Assembly (NCBI GenBank): GCA_011037195.1
Contig: JAAEAF010003081.1
Coordinates: 82,436 to 146,435 of the forward strand
Origin: Triatoma infestans
Lineage: Eukaryota > Arthropoda > Insecta > Hemiptera > Reduviidae
DNA: 64,000 bases
Reading direction: 5' to 3'
Program-made: the position numbers and the translations under genes
Part shown: positions 10,706 through 20,283 of the stretch, one piece after another
Layout: each line of letters opens with the position of its first letter
How positions within the stretch are numbered: the stretch's first letter is position 1
Notes under the pieces: generated by a model
Told to the model about the DNA's origin: nothing
Seen by the model: only the letters and a program-made list of their open reading frames with translations
Database searches by the model: none

Positions 10706-12837
10706 ATCTACAAAAAAAAAAAAAAATGTTATTTTTCAAAATAAAGACATTCTCATTTATTCAAGAACCAAAAAACAAATACACTAGAGTTGGCCGTCTC
10801 TCCTACTATGGTAGGATAGATGACGCACCATAAAGTAGGAGACCTCTCCTCTGTGAAGGAAACATGGCTGATTGGCATGAAACTTGGTAAAAACTATGTC
10901 TACGAGTCCAACTTTAACTACAACGTGGAAATCTTTCAATTCAATAGCAATTAATATAGTATATAAAAATTTACAAATGCTTTATGAAAATTCAGGTATT
11001 CGCCAGATTTAGCTGATGCGTATAAATGTTCTTAGACCACAGAAGAACACACAAAATAACTGAAGAATTTCGCAATACGTTCGCTTCTGATCTCTTACTC
11101 CTGGACTAACTTGCATGACGCCACGTGGTGGCAAACAAGAAGAGAAGTAAAGCCTGCGTCTTCTTCCCCCCCCCCAGTCATCACTCCTAACATTACCCTA
11201 ATGTTTCTATTATTAATATTTTCTAACATAGATTTTTTAAAATATTAGAACAAATAATGTATTTAATTTAAAAATTCTATTTCTTATTTGAAATAATTCA
11301 GCGAATGAAATCTCAAAATTTGTGCGAATGAAAGATCGGCACAATCTTATTAAGTTTAATCTTTAGTGATTAAACAACTTGTTTACTATCTAGAGATTAA
11401 AAAAAAAAAAAAAAATTACAAATTTATTCATTGCTTTGAGTAAAATAATGTCCTTATTATTCAACAATTATTAAAAAATATATATATTTATTTTATTTTT
11501 TTTTTTAAATAATATTATTTTATAATATTAAATTTTTCAAATCAAGTATCCTTATTTTCCTGCAGTCATGTGAAAAAAAAGGGCATTCTGTCATAATGAT
11601 TGCGAATGTTTAAGTTTAGTTATTATTATCTCGTGAGAAAATATTTTTAGCGGCGCTGTTGGGAATATGGCCATTTTTCAGCAAATTAATAATTTATTTA
11701 TATTGTCTAATAAAAATTATTTACATTTTTTTTATAATCGTGGGAAAAATTCCGTATATAAACCTCGGAGAGGAAGTATTTTCTTACTCATACATTTTTG
11801 TAACAATCGCTTTTAGACTAAATTAATATTCCCCTACTCATGAGAAATGTGCCAATTTCAACACTAGTTACAATAATAAATATTTATTGTTAGAGATAAG
11901 TGAAGAAAAAAGACAATGTTAAATCACAGACTTTATAAACGAAAATATTAGGCTACTTTAAAAAAAACAAAATACAACATAATATTATATAGTTATGGTA
12001 AGTAGCGTAATAGTAGATACCCAAAAAAAAACAAAACAACACATATCGTTTCGTCTTACATACGTACAAAGTATTGTGTACAATATATAAGAGCTAGTTT
12101 ATAACAAATTAAATATTCATCTTCATCAATGAAACAACTAAAAAAACATTTTACCAAATAATAAGTGAAAATAATAGAACGAACCAAGAAATTCCAAATC
12201 GATACTATTCCGTATGTTGTTTGCATGTCCGACCAAACTACTATTTTAACCAACTTAGTAATTTGCTTTATTTTCTAGTCTAAAATTTCTGGCCCCCCAT
12301 TACCACTATATCTAAATCTATTTTTATCGAATTTCCACAATTTCTATATCTAACTACCAGTTCAACGACATAAAAAAAAAAAAAACCGACTGAATTTTAC
12401 AAATTATACGTAAAAAAAAAAAAAATAAATAACTATGTCAACTCATTACAAATTTATATAAAAAAAAAAAAATTGATAGATCTCAGTATCGAAATTCTAA
12501 ATCAGTGAATGTAACAAATCAATAAATCAAAACTGAATATTTAATAAAATTGAATAACATAAAATGAAGAAATATACATAATATTTGTAATGAAAATTAG
12601 ATAATCGTATAATTCGATTTGTTGGTCATTTTAGCGAGATTTATTTTGGGGGGGGGGGAAATAGAGATAAAATATATTAATAAATTATTTCTTTAGGAAC
12701 AAATCTGACGCTTGCAATCTCGGCTCATAGAATATGATGTGTCACTGATCTAGTATTAAAACCGAGACTGCATTGTGAAATTTATAATATTGTGTTGCAT
12801 AAGGTGAAAAGACACTCATCTTAAGTTAAATATTTAA
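10706..12837. other. AT-rich stretch, no gene seen
   Basis: Homopolymer-rich sequence; poly(A) tracts near 11400, 12375, 12414 and 12462, a C10 run near 11166 and a G run near 12649. The SINE at 10538 splits a block whose two sides both contain AGGAGAGA/CTCTCCTAC-type words (10440 and 10797-10852). No coding signal. Confidence 0.4.
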
Positions 12838-13115
12838 CTTTAATCCAAAACTTATTACCTTTAGTTGTGCATTATTTTAGTTCATTTATTTATATCATTC
12901 TAATTTATTAGTTATTATCGTCTAGTTATTTCTAAGTATTTTGTTGTTATTAGTTACCATTACTCACGTTTAAATTATTTTACAAATACAGTCTATTTTT
13001 ATAAATTCCGTGTTAATAATTCGAGCACTAACTTCCAGAAATCTCTAAACTAACTTCTGCCCTCTTCAAGACATCTACTACATACCTCAGGAATCACAAT
13101 AAACGAGTCCACTAC
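12838..13115 (+). mobile_element. 3' part of an LTR (5' LTR of a broken retrotransposon)
   Basis: Matches the 3' 270-280 bp of the solo LTRs at 25295-25964 and 36895-37554, including TTAGTTACCATTACTCACG, CTTCAAGACATCTACTACAT, the AATAAA at 13099-13104 and the end CCACTACA. The LTR is 5'-truncated; its upstream two thirds are absent. It is followed by a primer binding site, so it was the left LTR of a full element. Confidence 0.8.
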
Positions 13116-13121
13116 ATCTGA

Positions 13122-13136
13122 TGGCAGCGGTGGGAT
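13122..13136 (+). promoter_or_regulatory. LTR retrotransposon primer binding site (tRNA-Leu type)
   Basis: TGGCAGCGGTGGGAT starts 6 nt after the LTR end and is the complement of the 3' end (including CCA) of animal tRNA-Leu(UAG/AAG) as I know it. The pairing could resume at GAAC after two mismatches. This is where minus-strand cDNA synthesis would be primed. Downstream leader sequence to about 13230 may be element-internal, but no gag frame is seen. Confidence 0.7.
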
Positions 13137-13856
13137 CAGAACATCCATTAAACGATTCCACTACAGAGGCAATGCAAGGTTTGCCGAGGAGACTGACCTA
13201 GAGTGTACTTACATTCAGATAGTCTCAGTCCTTTGTGTCCAAAAATTGATTATATTAAGTATATTTCTCAACCACCTAAGCCGTCTAACCTTTCAAAACC
13301 TTTGAAGAAATTCGTCAATTAGAATTTTGATAAATGTAGAATGCATGAACGCATTACAACCAGATCCCTTTTGTAATAAGGCGGCTTCAAAACAAATATT
13401 TCCTATGAAACTGAATAGCGAAAAAAATTTGGTATGAACGGGAGATAAGTTTCTCATGTAAGTAGTCGTAAGGGAAAGTAAAAATGTTCATAATTAATAA
13501 TAATTCTATTAATAATTTCACTTATAAAATTATCACTTAGTAATGATAAAAATTCAAAAATAATTACGTCAAGAAAAAAGGAAAAAGAAATGAATTACAA
13601 ATGAAACACCTTGTAATGAAACTTAAAAAAAAAAAAAACAACATTCAGTTAAACATTTTGAGAACATTAAATCAATGTTGATTTTGATTAATCCTTATAA
13701 TCACCTTCATACCAGTTAATGATTGGGCCTTTTAACAGACATCAAACAGCATTTAATAAAAGCTAATGTGTTCTTAATGGCTGGGTATATTAATTTGGAG
13801 CCAGTGTTAATGTTATAAAGCGCGTGTTGTCTTTACAAATATTTATTAAAGTTTCC
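13137..13856. other. possible retroelement leader, then AT-rich DNA
   Basis: A second copy of AAACGATTCCACTACAGA, an LTR-end-like phrase, occurs at 13152-13169. An ACTTTCTC-family end (GTAAGGGAAAGT) is near 13468-13480. No gene seen. Confidence 0.4.
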
Positions 13857-13912
13857 TATCTCTCTCTCACTCTCCCTCTCTCTCTTATTCTCAATCGCTC
13901 TCTCTCTGTCTT
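13857..13912. repeat. (TC)n-rich microsatellite
   Basis: Imperfect CT/TC dinucleotide run, followed by a short (TA)n near 13922-13936. Confidence 0.8.
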
Positions 13913-14277
13913 TACGCATACATATGTATATATATAGTGTCTCAGTACCAATGGCCACCCAACCTTTCCACTTCTGGTTTCGATAAAAGTAATTTTAAAA
14001 ACGAATGCCTTAGTATTCGATTTCAAAGACAAACATTTCAATCAATATTATATTAAAGCTGAAAATCAATTTTTTTTTTTTCAAACATACTTTATAACAT
14101 AAAAATGATCCACCAACAGTTGATGTGATTATATAATAACACACTCTTAAACTTTCTAATTGATTTTTTTATTTTTACAAAAGAAAGGTTAAACAGTTTA
14201 AGACATTTAACAGGGTTAAAAAAAACAGATTATAATATTATTGTTAATTATAATTTTGCTTCTTCATTTTTTACCAC

Positions 14278-14520
14278 GGCTCGTCAACATCTGAGGTCAC
14301 TGGCGCCCAGAGTCTTTTCAGACCATTGCCGACAGGGCCTGCACGCAGTGTAGTCTTAAACACTTTTACACTCCTAATCGCCTAAATAATAAGCTATAGA
14401 AGCTTTCAGGAAGATAAAATCTAAGTGTAACTTATTAATACGCTAATATTAAATGTTGGAATCGAACTCGAGATCTCTGCACGGGATTTCAGCGCGTTAA
14501 CATTGAGCTAATTCCATCGC
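14278..14520 (-). mobile_element. tRNA-derived SINE, old divergent near-full-length copy
   Basis: Minus strand begins with a tRNA-like head (A-box-like TTAGCTCAATG, B-box-like GAGTTCGATTCC in the complement of 14465-14515), then the SINE body and the 3' tail (complement of CTCGTCAACATC at 14280-14291). It carries many substitutions compared with the copies at 2412 and 17529, so it is an older insertion. Confidence 0.75.
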
Positions 14521-14797
14521 GTGACGTTGCGGTCGAAACACAGTTACTCTTGTGCCATTTGTGAAACATTTCGTATTCAGCCCAGGTGTTTTTAGGCAAT
14601 TTTTACAAACATTCATTGGTTATTTACGAGAATGAGTTTACATCTTTAATATGTTTTCTTTTTCAGAACATAATCGAGTTGTGTTTTCATGTGAATAAAA
14701 CTTTGTTTTTTTTGTTTTTTATTTCAATGTCACAATTAAAACTAATCCGGTGATTTACATTCTTTTCCCCCCATCAAAGAATAGAGCAAACACTCTA

Positions 14798-15380
14798 TAG
14801 TAATTCCGGCAGACATGATACGATTTAGCAACTTCATATGTTTGGCAGCGACTGCGCTTGTGCCGTTTAAGCCGAGGAAGTCATTTTAAATAAATAGTAA
14901 ATCTTTTTTTATCGATTTTTTGTAAATGAACTGGAAAAAGGTTTTGTTTTAATGATGTTTTATCTGATTTTTAAGTCAAATTATGGTTTTAAAATAGTTA
15001 TTAAGTTGTATCAGCATTTCAACTCTCTTATTTATTCGAATGTAATAAGAAAATCCGCTTTAAATCTTAGTTTATCGGGAAAAAACGAAGAAAATTCAAT
15101 CTTTATGGTTGAACGGCAACGGTTTGAAATATTGAAGTGATATTAACAATAACTGAAGTGAATTTAATACAAATAGTAAAAAGTGGGACTCAGAAGGAAA
15201 TCGCCACTTTCAATCGCCGATTTAAGGTGCAAGGCGGCAATAAAATCAAAATACATTAACACAATCATAAACTAGAGCGCAAATACTTCAACAAACGTTA
15301 TGTTCTTCACTTTTTACCTATCTTTCTTCGTTTAAGAGTTATTTCAAAAGTGGTTCATTTAAATGGGACACCCTGTATAT
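14798..15380 (-). repeat. MITE family B copy, truncated
   Basis: Reverse complement of the element at 33603-34310 over about 580 bp; shared pieces include GGAAATCGCCACTTTCAA (15199-15216) and CAGACATGATACGATTTAGC (about 14811-14830). The right end ATGGGACACCCTGTATATAT is the terminal inverted repeat; the left terminus is missing. No coding potential is conserved between the two copies. Confidence 0.75.
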
Positions 15381-16494
15381 ATATCAATTTCTACAAACTA
15401 ATTTTTCGAATTCAGCTGGACTTCAAAACATATACATTTCAGGTTAACAATCAATTTTGAAAACATGACAATATTTTAATAATTTCTACTTACAGAAGTA
15501 AAAGAAAGTGATCAAATCCTTTGACCGGAAGCGAATGGAATACGGCAATATCTTAATATTTAACCTACCAGGGAGTTAGAACAAGGAACTTTAAAGTTAT
15601 ATAATGTAAAAGATATATTTTCCAATATTATAAATTTTAAATTCAAAATACCATTCATGATGATTTTACAGAAACGACAAATCCGACCATAAAGACTGTT
15701 AACTAAAGTAAGCTTTATCACCACCTCAAACATTAATATATGTTGAAAAAATCCAACTTTTCAGTGTTATCCATATTAACTATATATTCGTTCATGCTAA
15801 CCGTAAGTTTATTTTTTTTTTTTTGGTGTGTATTTTAGAAACTACGCGTAGATAATTTTAGTGCATACTTATTGCTTATAAACATTTATAGGGTTTATGG
15901 TAAAGTGTAAACTAAACATCGTATATATAAATATTGAACTCTGACCCTAAGATGGGAAACGTTGAATAAATGGGTAGTGCCCAAATGTTACAGGTATAAT
16001 CGCTATGGCAGTGCCAACACACACACTCTCTCTCACGGACATAATATCAGAATTTCTATTTGACTGAGTGTGTTGTTGAATAAGCATTCCCCCCTTTTCC
16101 ACCACTTGATCATCATCATCATCATCATCGGTGCCGTTTGCTATTACTGAATCCCCGTTATTACAATCATCTTGATGAATAGATAGTTATTTATATAGGA
16201 AACACCTGACTGACTTGACTGACAATCTCTTAAGAGAAATGTGTTGATTACAATAATTATGAGAAAAGATTGCTTCTTTTTATGGACAAATTTCAAATCT
16301 TCTTCAAACTCGTTAAAAAAAAAAAAAAATGTAATCTCTATTTAAAAAGTTCAAAAAAGAAAAAAGAAAAAGTAAATACATAAATAAATACGACAATAAA
16401 CCAGGGCGTGATTGAAGAATAGTAATTTAAGTTGTTAACAGTGTTCCTTAACTCTCAATATATTTGGGAATAATGTTATACCTTTTTTCTTTTG
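15381..16494. other. no gene seen; short repeats
   Basis: An ACTTTCTC-family end lies near 15410-15510 (TAAAAGAAAGT). (ATC)n is at about 16109-16130. Otherwise AT-rich and without coding signal. Confidence 0.4.
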
Positions 16495-16905
16495 CTTACT
16501 GCTGTAAGAGAAAGTAAGTACTGTAATCGTGTCAAATTTTCGATATCCAGTTTCACCGGAAACATATATATATTGAGGTCCTGTAAGCTCGAAAAAATGT
16601 TTTTAAGAAACTGTTGTGTGTGGGGGTGATCGGTAAATCGCAGAAAATTAAAACGTTATAATATTTCTTTTTAACAACCACCAGATGTCCTTGCAATAAG
16701 TTTTGGTCAAAATCGGACAACTGGAAATTACCACCTTACTCAGTAAATTTTGCAACATTTTTGAAATATTCTTAAAAAAATAAATGGCTCCATTGATTTC
16801 CTTTAATCATTGTTTTGTTGACTACGTATTACCTGTAATATTCATTTGAAACATTTCTTTTGGAAAATACATTTATCAAATTGTAGCAATTGTTGGCCGT
16901 TAGAA
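16495..16905 (-). repeat. ACTTTCTC repeat family, minus-strand copy
   Basis: Begins TGTAAGAGAAAGT (16503-16515), then the complement of the family 3' part (CCAGTTTCACCGGAAAC near 16548-16564), continuing to about 16905, where the palindrome at 16911 interrupts it. Confidence 0.55.
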
Positions 16906-16910
16906 ATGAT

Positions 16911-17290
16911 CAGATGTATCTCTTAGTTGGCTGATCGGCCAGGGGATATCATAAGAAAAACACCAAACAATTTTTTAAGTGTTTTTTTATTAATAACCTG
17001 ACGTTTCGACAAACATTGTTTGCCTTCTTCAGGGGCTATCTATAAAGAAAAAATATACATAAAAAAAATCTAGCTTGCATTAACAGAACAACATTGACAT
17101 TAACATTGTTGTTCTTGTTAATGCAAGCTAGATTTTTTTTATGTATATTTTTTCTTCATAGATAGCCCCTGAAGAAGGCCAACAATGTTTGTCGAAACGT
17201 CGGGTTATTAATAAAAAAACACTTAAAAAATTGTTTGGTGTTTTTCTTATGATACCCCCTGGCCGATCAGCCAACTAAGAGATACATCTG
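16911..17290. repeat. near-perfect 380-bp palindrome
   Basis: Arms of about 180 bp are reverse complements, beginning CAGATGTATCTCTTAGTTGG and ending with its complement at 17271-17290. The spacer near 17090-17105 is only about 10-15 nt. Each arm carries GAAACGTC and CCTGAAGAAGG-type words often seen near transposon ends. No protein and no convincing target duplication. Probably a foldback element or two head-to-head copies of a short repeat; its transcript would form a very long hairpin. Confidence 0.85.
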
Positions 17291-17528
17291 AAAATATATT
17301 TAAAGGTTGTTTTAGGGGTGGTGAGGGGTTGTGCTTTCCTGTAGAGTGTTATTTTTAATTTTATATATAATATTAATAGGAATTAAATAGTTGCAAATAT
17401 AAAGAGTTTGAATAAAATCGTCTGAACGAATGGGCGACTTTGCTGAACATTTTCTTCAAGTTCATTACGATTTTCTACATAAAAATACCGACGGGTTTCA
17501 TTAAACTTAGTATATATATTAGCTATCA

Positions 17529-17758
17529 GGGAAGGGAGTAGCTAAGTGGTTAGCGTATGGACTCTCACGCGGAGGGCCCGGGTTCCAATCCAGCTTTTTT
17601 CTGCCTAAGAAACTTTTTTTCTTCCTAGGGGCCTCTACAGCTCAAAGTTCGGTGATGGACAGTGTTGTCTGTAGCGAAAGAACACTGTCCGGAAGCCGGC
17701 AGTGCAATGAGAAGGCTCCGGGCGCCAATGACCATAGATGTTAACGCGCCTTGAATTA
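17529..17758 (+). mobile_element. tRNA-derived SINE, full-length copy
   Basis: Most complete plus-strand copy. The head GGGAAGGGAGTAGCTAAGTG resembles a tRNA 5' end with an A box; GGGTTCCAATCC (17580-17591) is the B box, so RNA polymerase III transcription is expected. The body contains GGACAGTG and AACACTGTCC, which can form a hairpin. The 3' tail CGGGCGCCAATGACCATAGA...GCGCC (about 17718-17750) leads to an A-rich tail reaching about 17775. The I-clade LINE starts directly after this tail. The head could also be read as a tRNA pseudogene, but it continues into the SINE body. Confidence 0.9.
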
Positions 17759-17781
17759 AAAAATAAAATAATAAACTATAC

Positions 17782-17840
17782 AACCCGTAGGGGGAAGTGG
17801 ACTAGCCACTTCTTCAGGGATCTAGGCGTCCCTGCGGGTT
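17782..17840 (+). other. nested hairpin at the LINE 5' end
   Basis: Outer stem of 11 pairs between 17782-17792 (AACCCGTAGGG) and 17830-17840 (CCCTGCGGGTT), with one G-T wobble. The inner stem GAAGTGG/CCACTTC (17794-17800 with 17806-17812) has a 5-nt loop. Being the first thing in the element it may act in transcription start, RNA processing or translation; that role is inferred. Confidence 0.6.
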
Positions 17841-18444
17841 TCCCAGCCTAACAACACTACAATATACACTTATACTGACACCCTTAACACTACACACTAC
17901 ACATAGGACCTGCAGAGGTAGTTGATGTGTGCAGCTACTTGGGTTCAGCGCACCCACAGGTAAACTTGAGCTCCCCACCACACACACTCACTCACACCTG
18001 AACACTCGACACTTTACAGACGACCACACACACTGCATGAACAAGGACACGCACTCGTTGAGAGCTCGGAGTATAAATATCTCTCCCTCGTGCTTGCCGG
18101 CACGAGGCTTTGGGGCTAGGGTGGAAAAGAGGATCCTGGGCATTGAGGGAGACGACGACCTGCGGGCGTCCGATCCCAACACATGTCTTTGGCCTCGGCT
18201 TCACCCGAGAGCTCTACCTGGGGGATAGCCCGACTCCAGGAAGGCTAGGGAATTCCGCCTCAGGCGGGTTCCTAGGGTTAGGAGGGGGGCCGCGGGGGCA
18301 CGGGTCAATACTTCGGTGTCGGAACGCTGTCTTCCGCGGCACCTGACTATATCGAGGTGCGATGGTCTACCCGGATAGTAACCGGGTGCACTTGATCGTC
18401 CGAGGAGGCGGGACCACGTATCTCGACGAACTCTACTGATTATT
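17841..18444 (+). promoter_or_regulatory. LINE 5' UTR, GC-rich
   Basis: Begins with CA/AC-rich sequence and becomes markedly GC-rich from about 18060 to 18430, unlike the surrounding DNA. TATAAATA occurs at 18072-18079. Overlapping open frames on both strands here have low-complexity or arginine/proline-rich translations and no domain, so I treat the segment as untranslated. I-clade elements are known to use internal promoters downstream of their start; the sequence alone does not show one. Confidence 0.6.
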
Positions 18445-19896
18445 ATGGAGAATAATCAAAACAATCTTTCTGGGCCTAGCCCAACAATTCCTCCTACCCC
18501 AACATCCCATCCTATTCCTACACCAACAATCCAACCTACTCCCATACCTAATCATCCCCTCCCTTCTCCTGTCACCCTTCCCCTTGTAGATGCCCCATCA
18601 TCTACAATGTCTCCCTCGACTGAGCTGACCGGCAAACGAAAAGGCATGGACAAGGAAAACACGATTGGAAAGTTAGTACCTGGGCTGCAGTTTACACTGC
18701 AACCATATATCCCCTCTTCCCCGCCAAGGAAGAAGGCAAGGGGCGGCAACAAGAGGTTTGAACCAATTATGAAATTTGTAGATTTGGAGGAAGATAACTG
18801 GGGAAGATTTTTTATTGTAAAAAAGAAGGAAGGTTCCTTCTCAAATGAATGCTCTTTTAAATTGTTTCAGTTTATTAAAACATATGTGGGAAAGCCGAAG
18901 AGCGTAAGAAAACAAAATGATGGATCTATTTGTATAGAAGCAGAAAACCGCACTCAGGCAGAAACTATCCTGAAACTACAAAGGTATATGGATGCTGAAT
19001 TGGAAGCGGGTCCCCATAAACGCCTAAATACGTCGCAAGGTGTAATTACATGCCGGGACTTTTTAAACAGTAAAATAGAAGACATAAAAGAGGGTCTGGC
19101 TGATCAGGGCGTAGTGGAGGTTAGGAGAATTAAGCGGAGGCAGGATGGTTCTCTAGTGGACACCGCTTCCCTGGTTCTCACTTTTGATCGCCCAAGACCG
19201 CCACAGACTATAGACGCTGCCTTCTATAAATTGAAAGTTCGCCCCTATGTACCATCTCCAATGAGATGTTACAAATGTCAAAGGTTTGGGCATACCTCCA
19301 TGAAGTGTAAGGCAGTAGAAGCGGTGTGCGTATGTGGTAAATCTGAACATGAAGGCGATTGCACACCGCCAATCATTTGTGTAAACTGTGGCGGAGAACA
19401 TAACGCCAGATCCTCGGGGTGCCCAATTCTTATAAAAGAGAAAGAAATACAAAAAATAAAAACACTTCAGCAATTGCCATACCATGAGGCAAGAGCAATT
19501 GTTGAAAGTAAATCTTATGCAATTAACGACATATCATACTCTGAAAAAGCAAAGGCACTCCAACCAGTGGCACACATTCCTTCAGTCCCTGCAAATCCTC
19601 AGGGACAAGTAGAGAATAATCCCTCCCCGGCTTTAAGGGGAGCTATTGTTAAGATAGGAGAAATCCTACCATCCAGCCCCTCCCCGGCTTTAAGGGGAAC
19701 AATAATGAATGTGGGAGAAATTCCTCTCCCTATACAAAGTGCCCCTCAAGGGGCACCGGTAGCCGAAAGGCTACTACCACTTACCACTCCTACTACTGTA
19801 GGGAGTGGCCCGAAGGTGGGATTAATCTCACCTAAAAAAAATAACTTCCTCCGAAGGAGAGTGGATGGTGGTGGATCCGCCGAAACGCTCCCCTAG
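18445..19896 (+). CDS. LINE ORF1, gag-like nucleic-acid-binding protein
   Basis: ORF1 proteins bind and package the element RNA in ribonucleoprotein particles. The 483-codon frame starts at an ATG followed by G. Residues 1-60 are Pro/Thr-rich with PTP repeats, followed by a basic patch (PPRKKARGG). Residues about 110-270 resemble the RRM-like region of I and Jockey gag proteins, ending LKVRPYVPSPMRC. Three zinc knuckles follow: C275-x2-C-x4-H-x4-C, a compact C295-x-C-x4-H302-x3-C306, and C312-x2-C-x3-H-x6-C326. A 57-bp direct duplication encodes two PSPALRG...GEI units near residues 393-430. After residue about 465, past an A8 tract, the frame departs from what looks like the true C-terminus, which continues in the next frame; the last residues to the stop at 19896 are probably out-of-frame. 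Confidence 0.85.
   Translation: MENNQNNLSGPSPTIPPTPTSHPIPTPTIQPTPIPNHPLPSPVTLPLVDAPSSTMSPSTELTGKRKGMDKENTIGKLVPGLQFTLQPYIPSSPPRKKARGGNKRFEPIMKFVDLEEDNWGRFFIVKKKEGSFSNECSFKLFQFIKTYVGKPKSVRKQNDGSICIEAENRTQAETILKLQRYMDAELEAGPHKRLNTSQGVITCRDFLNSKIEDIKEGLADQGVVEVRRIKRRQDGSLVDTASLVLTFDRPRPPQTIDAAFYKLKVRPYVPSPMRCYKCQRFGHTSMKCKAVEAVCVCGKSEHEGDCTPPIICVNCGGEHNARSSGCPILIKEKEIQKIKTLQQLPYHEARAIVESKSYAINDISYSEKAKALQPVAHIPSVPANPQGQVENNPSPALRGAIVKIGEILPSSPSPALRGTIMNVGEIPLPIQSAPQGAPVAERLLPLTTPTTVGSGPKVGLISPKKNNFLRRRVDGGGSAETLP
19834..19841 (+). other. A8 tract, likely ORF1 frameshift point
   Basis: Upstream of this run ORF1 is read in frame 1; downstream, frame 2 is open without a stop to 20242 and its translation is basic and gag-like. 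One extra A in the run would account for the shift. It may be a mutation, an assembly error, or a site of transcriptional or ribosomal slippage. Confidence 0.55.
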
Positions 19897-20242
19897 GAGG
19901 AAAAGCACAAGGTTAATGTTACCACCCCCGAACACAGTAAGTGTGAGGGGAAAAACTATCAGGCCTTCTAGAGGACAACCGTCCGCAGCTCAAATTGTCC
20001 GTTCCCCAAAGCAGCAATGGGAGCTGCTGGGGACGGATATTGAAGCGTCAGAATCAGAGGGCGGGAGCACTTCCACCGCCCTAATAGAAGAAAGAAAAAA
20101 GGCTGGCCCAAAGGTAAGCCACGGAATAAGTGTGCCACTGAGTAAGATGTTTAACCTTTATTATTTCAGCATCCATGATTATTCGTCTAAACGTATTTAT
20201 TATTGGAAAAAATATATCACTTTCGAATTCATTAGAAACTAG
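19844..20242 (+). CDS. probable displaced C-terminal part of ORF1
   Basis: Frame 2 downstream of the A8 tract. It reads SSEGEWMVVDPPKRSPRRKS, then a Ser/Pro/Lys/Arg-rich stretch, an acidic segment (TDIEASESEG) and EERKKAGPK to about 20113. Basic tails with SPRRK-type motifs are usual for gag-like ORF1 proteins. An internal ATG at 19865 could start it independently, but no separate third protein is known for this clade, so a joined tail is more likely. After 20113 the translation becomes Tyr/Phe/Ile-rich and looks non-coding, coinciding with a good splice-donor-like sequence at 20114. Confidence 0.5.
   Translation, partial: TSSEGEWMVVDPPKRSPRRKSTRLMLPPPNTVSVRGKTIRPSRGQPSAAQIVRSPKQQWELLGTDIEASESEGGSTSTALIEERKKAGPKVSHGISVPLSKMFNLYYFSIHDYSSKRIYYWKKYITFEFIRN
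20114..20169 (+). other. possible 56-nt intron between LINE ORFs
   Basis: AAG|GTAAGC at the left and TTTATTATTTCAG at the right match donor and acceptor consensus. Removing it would end the ORF1 tail two codons later (His-Pro-stop), in phase. Length is near the lower limit for insect introns. Could equally be chance in AT-rich DNA. Confidence 0.25.
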
Positions 20243-20283
20243 AAAGATCCTGCCACAAGTGGTCACTTCACTTCATTATTAGC

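Noticed and set aside
17782..17840. HDV-like self-cleaving ribozyme at the LINE 5' end
   Set aside because: The visible pairing is simply nested and I could not place the pseudoknotted P1/P2 arrangement.
17929..18346. Overlapping open frames on both strands of the LINE 5' UTR as genes
   Set aside because: They are a by-product of GC-rich sequence with few stop codons and show no domain or family resemblance.
19153..19485. Antisense open frames inside LINE ORF1 and ORF2
   Set aside because: Shadows of the sense coding frames, which carry the zinc-knuckle and enzyme motifs.
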